Of a stretch of 64,000 nt of DNA, positions 1 through 11,338 are shown in pieces. The DNA comes from Microthyrium microscopicum. Lineage: Eukaryota; Ascomycota; Dothideomycetes; Microthyriales; Microthyriaceae. The stretch covers positions 2,647,988-2,711,987 of the forward strand of contig MU004234.1 of NCBI GenBank assembly GCA_010405405.1, in the 5' to 3' direction. A program made the translations under genes and the position numbers. The notes beneath the pieces were generated by a model. That model had not been told where the DNA came from. It searched no databases and saw only the letters and a program-made list of their open reading frames with translations. Each line of letters starts with the position of its first letter. Position 1 is the first letter of the stretch.

Positions 1-2118
1 TGAGAAATGCCAGATGCCAGACAACGCAAGGATCAGAAAATGGCAGCAATGATGGATCAGAACGAAGCAGAGTGGGAGCTGATGAAAAATCTCGGGCTTG
101 GGCTGCTTGGGGGCAGGACCGCAGCAAAAACTGCCACGGCCCACGGCAAATCCGCTCAAAGAGTCAAGGGCCCCAACAGATTGAGCGACACGGCGGCGTC
201 AGGGCGTGGAGCAAAAGGCAAAGGGCCAGACATGCAAAAGCCAACGAGAAGCCAACGAGAGGCTGAAGGCTGAAAACGAAGACCAACTTGTGAGAAGCTA
301 AAGATGATCAGAAGCACGGGAGCCGACCTTGAATCACTGCGAGGCTGCCACTTGCGCTTCTGTGGAATCTCTGACGAATCACCAACTGCTCCGGCAATTG
401 TCCACATCATGTCCACATCATCCTGGGGGCTTTACAGTTTACAGTTTTACAATTTGCACAGTCAAGCAATCTGAGCTGTGAGCAGTGAACACTCAGCAAG
501 CACAACAAGGCTGGCGACAGGCTCATTCCTCACCAATGTCACCGACGCGCCCAGCTGTGCAGATCAAGGTTTAGGTAGCGGAGCCAATGGTGGCACCAGA
601 ATGAAATGATAGTCTTTGGTGACCCAGCAGAGTTTAACTTAGAGTACGTTGACCCACACTGCTGAGGTTTGATACAGGCATTTTAGGAAGCAGTAACAGG
701 CCCATAGGCCCGTCGGCGTTACAGAGACCGCCGTGACTCTTGGGAACAAGAGTGCAGACACTACGACGCAGCGGGTGAGCAGTAGGCAGCCAAGGATATG
801 GCAAAGAAGAAGAAACAAGCACAGGCCCTGGTATGTCGGGTACATCTGATCCATAATCCATTATTGAAGAGAATTAATGGGGACCACGAGCTGCGGCAAG
901 GCTACGGCATTGCTGAAGGCTGCAAAGCCTGCGATATGATGTGGAATAACAGGAATGATATGATGAACGGAAGGGATATGATTTTGGCAAAATATGCAGC
1001 TATTATGCCGTCTACGAATGGGTAAGATTGACTGGTTGAATGGCTCGTCTGGAGCAGACCCAAGCAGGCCTGCCTGCAAAGCCGAAAATGAAGAGGAATC
1101 CAGCCCCATCCGCGATTGCAGCGTAGTGCAGCGATTACAACGATATACAACGATTGCCGGGCGGTGGTTAATGTTGTTGTACGACAAATCCTGGTTCGTT
1201 ATGTGTGAGAACTTACAGTACTCTACCTGTTAGTAGTAGATGTGTCCAACAGATGATGAGGAAGCCATCGGAGACGTCTGGTACAGGGTTGACCATCGCT
1301 TGCCAATTATGGTTGCTTGCCCAATGCGGCCTAGAAGGCTAGGAAATGGCAAAATGCACAACGGGCGACTGATTATTGGAGAAACACTCCCACAGCACCC
1401 TTCTTTTCATCGGAAACTTCCACACCACTGTACTGTCTTGCAGTTTCAACTCTTTTTTCATTGTACACCGCTGGCAGCCTTGCCTTGCGGATGGTTACGA
1501 ACGACTAGCGTGGCTTTGCCGTGCAATATCTGACCGATAGCTCTCTCACAAACTCACAAGCTCACAAGCTTGCAATAGTCGAAGCGCAGCTGGGGCAAAC
1601 ACCTGGAAGCCGAGACTACAAATCGACATTACATGAAGAATATACTCTATGATACGATGGGGCTGGGGAAGCTTTAAATTCGGCTTTAGTGGTCACACCT
1701 GCGTTGGCTTGCTTCCCTTGGCTCCAACATTACCGTCGTCAGCCTTCTGAACCAACTCCACCCATTTTGCACTTTGATCCTCCACACGGAAACGTGAAAA
1801 TAGGGAAAAGTGTCGACCGTAAGCTATTGCCCTTTTGACCAATCAAACATACGTTTGAGCAAAGCAACCTTAATAAATGCGTCCCAGCCGAGCCTTGTAG
1901 CTTACTCCGGACGTTAGGCCATTTGCCCCTATCCCCCAGCCTGCGAGCCCAGCACATCAAATCAGCACTTGACACCACTTTGAGCGATGAGTAGCGTTAC
2001 GACATGTAATGCGATAATCATCTCGCGGTTCCAAGGGATTTGCGGCTGCGGTTTGAACCGTTTGATCCATATTTTCTCGAAATAACAGTCATTCGGTCTC
2101 GCTCAAACCCCAATAATA
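1..2118. other. Intergenic, no supported gene
   Basis: Reading frames here are all short (under about 110 codons), overlap on both strands and show no recognisable domain, conserved motif or convincing intron structure. Base composition is ordinary, unlike the AT-rich island further on, so this does not look like RIP-mutated repeat. I see nothing that can be called. Confidence 0.5.
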
Positions 2119-2362
2119 CCGTGTTTGTACGTCGAATCCCCCCCCCAGGCTAGTGACTCAGCAAGGGGGCAAATGGGGCTGTTCAGACTTTCGGAAACGG
2201 AAAAACATAGGCAAAAGGGACATCTGGCTCATGAATTGCCCATGAACAGGATCCACATTTGTACGGATGAGGCGTACTTTTTGGGGCGGAGCCCATCAAA
2301 TTTTGCGACGCCACCACCGGTTCAGGTTTAGCCTGGGGGGGGGATTCGACGTACAATTACGG
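2119..2362. mobile_element. MITE, Tc1/mariner-like, 244 bp
   Basis: The two ends are near-perfect inverted repeats of about 34 bp. The left end starts CCGTGTTTGTACGTCGAATC and the reverse complement of the right end starts CCGTAATTGTACGTCGAATC. Both then run through nine C residues and AGGCTA. The element is flanked by TA on both sides (2117-2118 and 2363-2364), which is the target duplication of the Tc1/mariner/pogo superfamily. The interior carries no meaningful reading frame, so it would be non-autonomous. It shows no obvious RIP decay and may be fairly young or too short for RIP. The family assignment rests only on the TA duplication and the inverted ends. Confidence 0.85.
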
Positions 2363-2364
2363 TA

Positions 2365-3996
2365 TCAAAAACTAACCCCACTGTCTTGTCTTTGGTGGTA
2401 TCCGCTCTATCCCTGTTCAACTCTAGAGTACAGATGATCCAGCTTCGCTTAAGGTAGTACTTGCTTCAATTTCCTGCGCATTTGTCTATCACAACATCGT
2501 GAGCCGTGGCCTAACGCATTTTGTCTATCAACTGGCAAATAAATGCGGCATCGGCTGATGGTCCCACTTCTAATCTAGTGGAGCAAACTAAGCTTGACGG
2601 TTACGTATACTGTATCGCCGCTTGACGCGGGAAATGATGTCTAAATCTTTGAGTTGGAAGTTGCAACTGCAGTGCATTTGGGCTGGTCGTTCATGGTCGC
2701 AGCCATTTTCTTCTTCTCGTCCGTTTTATCAACTTACCAAGGATCGACTAGCCTTGCCGTCGGGTCGTGCAAAGATTTATACGTTTGCCTATCGAGTGCT
2801 TGCCAGTAATTGCCTATCTTTTACGATCAACCAGACGCTGCGTTTTGGTGCATGCAACCGACTCTTCGACCGTGAGGGAAGTATTGGATGGCAAGCACTT
2901 TGGTCACATTTTGAATATGTCCACCCTTGCTGGCCTCCCTTGAGCTTACCAGCCGTTGTGCAACGAGAATTATTCTTTCCAACCTTGGAAGTTCTACCAA
3001 GATCACGATACATCGGAAAACATGCTACAAGTAGTAACCGCAGCCATAAGATAATGGCAACTACCGAGATGGATGGGATGACAAGATCACGTTGCGCTGT
3101 TCAAGCAGAAAAATGAATCATGCATTCTCTGTTGAACAGACTTGGGTTTCGGTCCGATTGCCGCTTATAGGAAGATCATCCATGATTGGATTCAAAAGCC
3201 CGCATGTTGCATGGCGTTGGAGGTTTCGTGCTTGAGCCTGAGGGAATACGTGGAAATTGACTTGGCCGCAAAGTATATCTTTCAGGGAGAAACATGCCTA
3301 TTATTACGCTTCCCGGGCATTTACAAAGCACAGAAGTGTTGCGATCCGCAACAGGACCGCTCACAGAAGCTTCACAACTGAAACATGCACAGATGACGGG
3401 AGCTGGAGGATTTTGCTGGCGGATTTTGCTGTGTTGTTTCGATTTGCAATACTTACCGAGAGAAAGGATTAAGGATCGTAAGTTTTATATCTTATCCTTG
3501 ACCCTTGACCATTCCACGTCATATAATGGCGAAAAATATAGTCTTGCTCTGTCTGGTGTAATGTTTCCCATCATGTACGATATCTACTACTACATGTACC
3601 TACCATGATACCATCCACGACGCCTCTACAAGCAAGTAATAGTTCTCTAAACTCCTACCAGACAGAAACTATATCGAATAATGCGATGGTAATTGAAGCA
3701 AATCGCCATCATGAGTTGCTGTCAGATGTTGTTATTACGTTGACCGTTGGTCCTGCTATCAAGATGTGCCACTATCAAAACGGAGTCACAACTTCAACTT
3801 TGGTACACTAAACCATTATCTACGAGTCAAAGTCTACAGAACAGCTTAGTTAACCAAATAACGATATATCCTCCATCATATTCTCTTACATTCTCTTTCA
3901 TCCTCTATCCTTGATCAACTCTCACCATCTTCAACGCTCCTCGTAATTCATCCTTCAATATAAAGTATAACTGGAGATACAAGATGTCCGTGCGAA
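2365..3996. other. Intergenic, one doubtful reading frame
   Basis: The only sizeable frame is on the plus strand from an ATG at 2634 to a stop at 3116 (160 codons). It is rich in Ser and Arg and has no recognisable domain, and shorter frames overlap it on the other strand. I do not call it a gene. The last ~150 bp before 4.0 kb turn CT-rich and belong to the promoter of the next gene. Confidence 0.4.
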
Positions 3997-4005
3997 TATA
4001 AATAG
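3997..4005 (+). promoter_or_regulatory. TATA box of the orphan gene at 4063
   Basis: The sequence TATAAATAG lies 58-66 bp before the start codon at 4063 and follows a CT-rich stretch (about 3870-3955), the usual layout of a strong filamentous-fungal promoter. An ATG at 4022 lies between this box and the start codon and opens a 34-residue overlapping upstream frame. Confidence 0.5.
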
Positions 4006-4062
4006 GATATCGCATCTAAACATGGACATTTCTAAATCCTTGCAGAAGATTCGAAGTTCAGA

Positions 4063-4836
4063 ATGGATTTCAGCTCCTTCAAAGCATTACACTCATCGGC
4101 CTACGATGCGCGTGGTACCCATATAACCGGAGAGCTAGTACGTGATATAGAGAATCTCTATACCGAAGATGCGGAGGAATTCTGGCGTTCGAGCCAATTC
4201 TTCGTCAAGGTATGGCACTGCGATTACAATATCCGCGAAAGATTATCAGCCATTCCAGACGACATGTTCAAGTGCCTTACTAGTTTATGTATTGACCTGG
4301 GCTTCCACTGGGTCCCAGTAGGTGGACTAACTCCTGTATACAATCCCCAGCAGGAAATGCTCCTAAAGGATCTTCTGCGTCGAGGAAATGAAAACCTTGT
4401 CATCAAGGTTCTTTGGTACACGACCTTGTTGCTTCAGGTCGATTCAGGTCGAGCGATCAACACTGGACGACCGAAAATTGGGGAGTTTTACTTTTGTGCC
4501 AATAATGGAGAAGAAATTGACGACTTTAAAGACTGGTATAACTCGTGGAAAGAAGGTCATGTCCAGCTCTTTACGAGGATTTCCTGGAGAGATGGATGGC
4601 CAGATTGGCATTGGGAATGGGAGTATGAAGAGCAGAAGTATGAGCAGTGGGAGAAGATTTTCGCAACTGATAACGTTTCACCATCTGAAATAGACTTCCG
4701 ATATGACTTCATATATAAACGAATTGATATTGAAGACGGATTGTCATGGACCGGAACAGAGGAGCAGACAAGTCAGCCTGATGGTAATCTTTTAGTCACA
4801 GTCTGGCAGGGGATATGGAAAAGTATTTGGGGATAG
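4063..4836 (+). CDS. Orphan protein, 257 aa
   Basis: This is a single-exon gene for a 257-residue protein that I do not recognise. It is acidic and very rich in Trp and Tyr, most strikingly in residues 165-205, where Trp recurs every few positions among Asp/Glu (for example WRDGWPDWHWEWEYEEQ). There is no signal peptide or membrane segment. The start is the first ATG of the frame and has a TATA box 60 bp upstream. A second ATG at 4022, in another frame and ending at 4126, overlaps the true start and could lower translation. The length, clean frame and promoter make it a credible gene. Its function is unknown, and a lineage-restricted protein is likely. Confidence 0.65.
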   Translation: MDFSSFKALHSSAYDARGTHITGELVRDIENLYTEDAEEFWRSSQFFVKVWHCDYNIRERLSAIPDDMFKCLTSLCIDLGFHWVPVGGLTPVYNPQQEMLLKDLLRRGNENLVIKVLWYTTLLLQVDSGRAINTGRPKIGEFYFCANNGEEIDDFKDWYNSWKEGHVQLFTRISWRDGWPDWHWEWEYEEQKYEQWEKIFATDNVSPSEIDFRYDFIYKRIDIEDGLSWTGTEEQTSQPDGNLLVTVWQGIWKSIWG

Positions 4837-5945
4837 TTCAAGACGAGAAGACCTGTAATTTGCCGCAAGAATGCCCTCAAGGGGCTCTCGTTTGACCTCA
4901 CAAGTTAAGTACTAGGTACTCACTATGCATATCATTGATGTAGACATATAGTAGGTATATGGCAAATGCCGAAATGAGCATACATGTGTAACCCCATCCG
5001 TGCCGAACATTTGATACGCTCTATCTAAAGACTCGTGTAAATGCTTCTGCTTCTTAGATATTGAATGTTGCTCCCGAGAGAAGTTCCAGATTTACTCTAC
5101 TATACTATGATCGCCATTATCAATTGATCCTTCACAAGTCTCAATGTCGAAAGTTAGGACACCCTGATTACCATGGAAGAAGTCTATACACGAGCAGCAA
5201 TATCACTACATCAAAAGAATATTACTCTCGGCGAGATATCTTCTGTCGACATTGATAATTTGATATCGATCGTCGCGACTTGATTGATGTATGGGTCACT
5301 TCCATAGTTCTCCACGTTGACAATATTTCAAGCGGCATCATCCTCTTCTAGGGCAACCCAAATGAGCTCGGAGTTGGGTCTTGAGGAGACAGAAAGAGGT
5401 TCATCGTCATCGCAGAAGCTCGTTGGCCAGGTAATGGACGAAACAACTAGTAAGTTCAACCGGTGGATAAATTAACTGGCGTGCTCCCATCGAGTTCGAT
5501 GGCTCCTACATGATACGCTTTGCTTTTGAGTGCTTTATTTCCTATAAAGGGCGTTTGTACTAGTATAGTTTATCGAACGCAATAGAAAATATAGCATCTT
5601 CTGTTTAGTACCGTTTATGGAAGCCTTTGAAGTTGATGGGGGCACGCCAATTATTTCGTCCACCGGTTGTAATCTCTCATTTACCACGATGTTTTCTCTA
5701 TGCGAATACGCCCTCATATAGGACATTTGCTTGTTGCTTGTTGCTTGTTGCTTGTTGTCGCTATTATCGCGATGGGATATCTTTTACATCAATCATTACG
5801 TAGGAGAAGTGTGGACATCCTTCTTCTGGCATCAGAGATGAAAATGGCCTAAACAACAACGAGCGCTTGTTATATGAATCTTCAGTTGAATATGAACTGA
5901 GGGTCTCCGGCTATAGTACAATGGGTATATTTTTGCAACCTGGAA
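4837..5945. other. Intergenic with a 7-bp microsatellite
   Basis: No gene is supported here. Around 5727-5757 the unit TTGCTTG is repeated about four times in tandem. The rest is unremarkable sequence between the 3' ends of the orphan gene (plus) and the uL15m gene (minus), which converge. Confidence 0.5.
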
Positions 5946-6942
5946 TCACCATATGCGATTATCCTCCGTACTAGCTTTGTCTTTCCTTGACTTGACACCA
6001 TGCAAACCAGGAGTCTTGAAGAACAAACTTGGTGTCTCTCCTGGTGGTACCATATAGCTCAGATAGCCTCGATGAGCAGCATTTCGGTAGTATTCCAGAT
6101 CCTTTCGACCCGTTGGGTCTGGAAGCGCATACTGGCTCTCTTTTGGCGCAGACACTAGGTTTGATATAGGGGTAGGTCGGAATAGTCTTGAATGTACAGG
6201 ATGTGTAAGGCCTTGTAAGATGTTCTTCATGGCCGGTATTGTGTAAAATCGCGTTGTGATGGTGCCTCCGACTGCTTCGATTGCCTCGATGGCTTGTGTG
6301 GAGGCTCGAGAAACTATGAGGTGAACGGGAGTCTTGAGAACTTCACGACCCTACATCTTCAAGTTAGCCAAGTTCAAGAGCCTCTGTCGTGAACGTACTC
6401 TGGCAAGAATCTTGACTCCATCTTTTATACTGCTGATGCAGCCAGAACGCATAAGCTCGACAACGGTTATAGGTCGATTTGGATTTATCCTCCCTTGGTC
6501 AATCCACGTCTGTAAGCGATCGAGATTGACTTCTGCCATGTTTTCAGAGTTCCTGGAAAGATAATAAGCAACGATTCACAACAGTTCAAACGACTACTAA
6601 CCTGTTGACAAATCCTTTGATGCCGGCGACTTTCCACTCAGGAGTTTGACCTCCCTGAAAACCAAATGGCACCTTGCCTCTCGCCTTTTGACCTCCATGA
6701 CCACGTCCTGATGTTTTTCCCTTTCCCGATCCTGGGCCCCGACCCCGTATTATCTTCTTGTTGATTGAACCTGGATTGTTCCCGAGTGTGTTGATGATGG
6801 AGGCATTGCGAGCGAAGATGAGTGATAGGATCGTGGGTTGAGGCCTCAGAGTATGTCGCGTAGGGGCCGTACCTAGCAGCGAGGCGTTGACGGGTATTCG
6901 ACAGGGCATAGTGAGCGAACACGGCCAGGTAATGAGGCCCAA
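5946..6942 (-). CDS. MRPL10: Mitochondrial ribosomal protein uL15m
   Basis: This gene encodes the mitochondrial large-subunit protein of the bacterial L15 family (yeast MRPL10). It has three exons on the minus strand, 6942-6602, 6552-6399 and 6350-5946. The introns are 50 and 48 nt and the phases agree, giving 299 aa, close to yeast Mrpl10. The family signature lies at residues 65-100: [20 protein letters not shown] followed by [16 protein letters not shown], the basic glycine-rich segment that threads into 23S-type rRNA. The N-terminus is basic and hydroxylated, as expected of a mitochondrial presequence. The second exon carries the conserved [14 protein letters not shown] region and the third the [22 protein letters not shown] core of the L15/L18e fold. 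The start is the first ATG of the frame. Confidence 0.93.
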
Positions 6943-8521
6943 GAAAGTCTTGATATCAAGATCTCATCAATTTGAAGCTTTAGAAAAGTTGGAGACCATC
7001 CGAGCCGAGGAAAAGCCGACCTGACAGGGTAATCCCTGACCAGCGCGACTGAATAAGCGCGCGCAAGTCATTATGGCTGAGGATTATTTGCTATGAAGTG
7101 CTTATTATTAGTTAGCTCTACATTTCCATTCGGTAAGTTCGGGCGATTCGTATTATTTGGGATGTTTGATCGTATAATAGTTGCTGATGAGAATTGAACA
7201 CCGGGTTAGGTACAGCTACTCCGTAGAGTACCTTGAGGCCCAGAGTAGATGTATCATGTAGCCCCATGTATGGACGGATATTGTTCTAAACTTAGCAGCT
7301 GGTAAAGTGCTAACAGGTAGGAACTTAGGAAGGTGCTCTCTACCTTGCATAATCATATCTTGATCCTTGTTTTCCAATGTTTTGATTAATCTGTCAGCTT
7401 GGTGAACAGAAAAATGCAAACTCGATTGATTTGTAGGATCCAACTCGGCAGTCTTGGCTGTGATAATCACTAGCAACACAAGATAACGTGTGTATGATAC
7501 ACTCCCAATGATCGAGGAAGATGCGGATGCCGGAGCCTAGAAGACGCGCAATTCGCAACTGAAATTGAAATCCAATGCAAGTCGCTTCAGTACGAATACG
7601 GTACGTGCACTGCCTACCAGGGGCATCCAATCAGGCAGAGTATATTGAGCCTGTCAGCTGTCTTTTATCCTCAGTCAGCAGTGCTTACCTGATGTATGCT
7701 GAATGTAGCAGGATCTAGCTTCTCTAGGCGAGTTTGTTCTTGCTGCCAAGAGCGGCTATGCCCCATTGGATACTATTGCAACACCAATTCAAGCCTCCAA
7801 TTCTCTGCTCCATCCTCAATCTCGACTCCAGAAACCTTTCCCAACCTTATCTTCCTTACAACTGCTCTCCTGGACCCTTTTCGCATCCTACAAATCTCCT
7901 TCACGCCAATTGCTCTCACAATTAGTCGAAAAGTTACGGATCCAGCACCATCGGATCAAATCCTCGGCACCGAGTCCAGAACAACACCAACTGAGGCTTA
8001 CTGAGAGCAGACTACGATCTCGAGCCTGGATTGTTTGCATCACCTGAGCCTTGTTCTCTCTTCTGTTGGTCTGAAGGTCCTCTGACTGGATTGTTCCTGC
8101 ATCTCGCTTTATGACCGCTGTCAAATTCTCCCAATCCACATCAATCGATCCCGAGATACCAGGAATTGTCCCCGCTGCTTCCACACACTTTGACGCTGCA
8201 CACCCCCTCAGGATCAGCTTCCCCGATTAGCTGTGCCCCCCATCGCATCCACACTCCCACGTTCTCCCATCGTCCGGTTGCTGTACTTACTACTCCGCCC
8301 TTGTAAACACACATACAACTCTCTTTATCCCTACCACATTCCTGCTGTCACCTCAAACTTACCTCTACCAACTCTGCCGGCCCTTTTTCCAGCGTCTCCA
8401 CGTCCTCGCCGTCGTCCTGGCGTCTCTTCTCATACAACGGTAGCAGCAATAGCTGCGGGGACTCGCACCACCTCGCGGCTCTGCCTTTCCTCGTGCGTCG
8501 CTAAACCCGTCACGGCGCAAC
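6943..8521. other. Intergenic, divergent promoter region
   Basis: This 1.6-kb stretch separates the uL15m gene (minus) from the glycosyltransferase gene (plus). Frames of up to about 100 codons exist on both strands but none shows a domain. From about 7770 to 8520 the plus strand is strongly C/T-rich, typical of the promoter and long leader of a filamentous-fungal gene. Short upstream ATGs are possible in this leader. Confidence 0.5.
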
Positions 8522-10468
8522 ATGCGTGATAGACCGCGGCAGAAGAGCCGCTTCCTTGGAGTCTTGGTCTTACTCAGGAACCTTATCGCCGCCGCTTTAA
8601 TATATGGTCTCGTGTTTGGCATAATACTTTTACTTAAAGCACCAACGAATGGAGTCAAAGGAAAACTTGGTATACCAAGTGAGCTGGACAAGACTGGACC
8701 AGCAGACATATTAAGGACGACAAAGTCAGGCGTTCAGGTCAAATTTGCTGCTTCGAGTTCCAGTGTAACGATCAACCCACATGCAAATGTATTCAACAGG
8801 CCGACAAGCTTAGTTGTTGCGCATGATGACTACTTGGGAGCGCGACCTCATGTGGACACCGAGGCGGATCTGGATATCCTGGTGAATGAATGTAGAGGAA
8901 CTTATGATGGCATGGAAAAGGTGAAAAATATATTTGGTTGCATGACGTTTCTGGCAGACGGACAGAAGAAATACTTCAAACTACCACTACTAGAGAATCG
9001 CGCTAGCCGCAGAGATCCCAGGAAATCCGAATATCTCAATTCTGATGGACAAGACAACACTGTGGAGCGATACCCTGAGCCCGAGAAAGCTGAGGTATCT
9101 TCGAAAGACTTTATAGGAACCTGCCCTGGTCCAATAATACCATATCACACATACTGGTCTGGAACTGGAACTTGGAGGTTAGAGATATTCATCAAGAGCT
9201 ATCTTTACACTCAGAATCTCGCCTGTTCTAGACTACATATATGGATAGACGAAGACAGACACCTAACAGCGGTGGACAAGATGATGAACAAGGACCCTTC
9301 ATTTGCGCGATTCCTACCCTTCATTGAGCGTGGAGATGTTCAACTCAAAAGCTGGACATTCCCCTCTCGAATTGCTCTACCCAAGCATGTGGACAATACA
9401 GATGGAATGGGATACTACAAGAACCCCGGCAAACCAAATACCAAAGGGGAAACAATAGTTGCAGATGGCATCGTGGAAGACTCAGATGGTCAACAGTGGC
9501 TGATCCTCTCTCCAAAGCAAATGACATTCCTCCCACAATCAGTCTCGGATGCAGTTCGTTTTGTTGTTCTTCATTTGTATGGAGGAGTGTTTTTCGAAGT
9601 TGACGTTCTCATGCTTCGAGATATGAGACCACTCCTTCTCCCAGCAAAACACAGCTTTGCTGGTCGATGGGCAGCTTATCCACATCCTGGTGATTTCAAC
9701 ACTGCTGTGATGAGTCTTACAGCGAATTCGAGTCTTTCGTCATATCTCATTCGAGGAGGTGTGAGGATGGGGCTAAACTTTCATCCTCGCGTGGTTGGAC
9801 GCATGGCTTGGAAGGACGGCCGTGACCAGGAACTCCTTATGCTGGAGACCGCCGCGTTTGATCCCCTTTGGACAGAAGCGACTTGGGGCCGTGATGGTCG
9901 CTGCACGGTACCATGCCTCAAAGACTACTCCGCAGCTTTCAAAGGAAAAGCCAACGTCATCAAAGAAGAATGGGAATCGTATGATGGCCCATCTGCCCAA
10001 ACCGTTGATATCAACAACCCACCGACAGCTACCAAGGATAACACTGCTAGATCAAAGCGGCGAGATCAGTCTGCCGAGCAAGCCTTCCCACAAGGTCCAG
10101 CAGGAGCACAAAGAAGGCTACACCGCCGACAAAATCTCAACGCCCCACCAAGTCCTGAAGCAACAAACTCTTTCACAGCGACTTCTGACGAAGAAGCCGA
10201 ATTACGTAGAGCTGGAGCGATAGCCGATTATCAACTGGAGGAGGACAAGTTCCCTCCAAACAACAGAACTATGGAAAACTTTTACAAGGGAGCATGGAGC
10301 TATCACGTCCACAACCAATGGCTAAAACACCCAGAACCTTCCTCCTGGCTTGCCATCATTGAGCACGCCCACGACGGCTTCTTTGCTGGACATCGTACGA
10401 ACATGTACGGTGAGGTATGGACCGGGCCACAAGTCAATCCTTACAATTACTGGCCCGAATTTGTATGA
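8522..10468 (+). CDS. GT32-like type II membrane glycosyltransferase
   Basis: This is a single-exon gene for a 648-residue protein with a short basic cytosolic tail and one membrane anchor (about residues 18-41, LIAAALIYGLVFGIILLL). This is the type II topology of Golgi glycosyltransferases. The lumenal part contains the GT32 (DXD sugar-binding) pattern: YHTYWSGTGTWRLEIFIKSY near 220, then SDAVRFVVLHLYGGVFFEVD near 341-361. The nucleotide-sugar/metal motif reads E359-V-D361 instead of the usual D-x-D. After it comes a typical acceptor-side segment with FAGRWAAYPHPGDFNTAVM. A Ser/Pro/Thr-rich, low-complexity insert lies around residues 490-565, before a conserved-looking C-terminus. The donor sugar and acceptor cannot be told from sequence; a mannosyl- or inositol-phosphoceramide-type role is only a guess from the family. 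Confidence 0.75.
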   Translation: MRDRPRQKSRFLGVLVLLRNLIAAALIYGLVFGIILLLKAPTNGVKGKLGIPSELDKTGPADILRTTKSGVQVKFAASSSSVTINPHANVFNRPTSLVVAHDDYLGARPHVDTEADLDILVNECRGTYDGMEKVKNIFGCMTFLADGQKKYFKLPLLENRASRRDPRKSEYLNSDGQDNTVERYPEPEKAEVSSKDFIGTCPGPIIPYHTYWSGTGTWRLEIFIKSYLYTQNLACSRLHIWIDEDRHLTAVDKMMNKDPSFARFLPFIERGDVQLKSWTFPSRIALPKHVDNTDGMGYYKNPGKPNTKGETIVADGIVEDSDGQQWLILSPKQMTFLPQSVSDAVRFVVLHLYGGVFFEVDVLMLRDMRPLLLPAKHSFAGRWAAYPHPGDFNTAVMSLTANSSLSSYLIRGGVRMGLNFHPRVVGRMAWKDGRDQELLMLETAAFDPLWTEATWGRDGRCTVPCLKDYSAAFKGKANVIKEEWESYDGPSAQTVDINNPPTATKDNTARSKRRDQSAEQAFPQGPAGAQRRLHRRQNLNAPPSPEATNSFTATSDEEAELRRAGAIADYQLEEDKFPPNNRTMENFYKGAWSYHVHNQWLKHPEPSSWLAIIEHAHDGFFAGHRTNMYGEVWTGPQVNPYNYWPEFV

Positions 10469-11338
10469 AGATTCAAGCAAATTTTGCATAAAAGTTCAGC
10501 CTCTCACTTGGATAATCATGTCCAACGTTCATCATCACGTCACGCCGCCATCCACCACACACAACCCTCATCTGCAATCTAACGATCGTGCCTCACGACT
10601 CTTGCATGCGTTGACATGCACGAATTCCTGTCAACGCTGGCGTTCATGTTTTCATTTCATATCTCTTTTCTGGGAAGGAACTTTTCATTAGGCGTTCTCA
10701 CGGTCGGGGGGAAAGCGATGTACCAGATCTCGCTAGTCTTGGATCTGATGTGTTTTTTGTACATATACATAACCTTTTTCATACTGTCTATATTCTTGGG
10801 AAGCTTTGCAGCACTGCAGCTTTATTACCATCATTCGCTTATTGTGTATTTTTGACTGGGGCAGTTTCAGCGGGCTTCTCGTGATTTGAGATTCAGCCGT
10901 TTTTTATTTTAGTTTGGAGAGACGAACCTCTCACCCGGGTGGTTCAGACTTTGATGTCTGCTAAGTATTGTTTGGGGAGATGTTGGATGTGTTGAAGAAG
11001 GTTAGAGTAGCTAGCTGACCTTGATTAAATCAATACTTTATAACATCATTGAATTTGGTATTTTTGTGACACCCTATTGACGAAGTTTATTGAAGCTGTA
11101 AACTATGGCTCCATGGAAGTTTCTGTCCATGACCTAAATAGCAAAGAATACATGTGATGATCAGGCTGAGTGGCAAGGCTGAAGTTAGACACTTCATCCA
11201 TGGATCGCGAACGGCTTAAATCGGATGTCGCATAAATTCGACACCACACTTTCAACTTTCTCGCTCAAACACAACTTCGCTAAACTCGTGTTTCCCACAC
11301 GATCTCTGGGAGCAACCCTTCCTAATTAATCTGGAACT
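10469..11338. other. Intergenic
   Basis: This is the 3' flank of the glycosyltransferase gene and the promoter of DPH2. Frames under 115 codons are seen but none is convincing. Nothing else is recognisable. Confidence 0.5.

Noticed and set aside
2634-3116. 160-codon plus-strand frame
   Set aside because: No domain, no promoter-like leader, competing frames on the other strand; chance opening is more likely.
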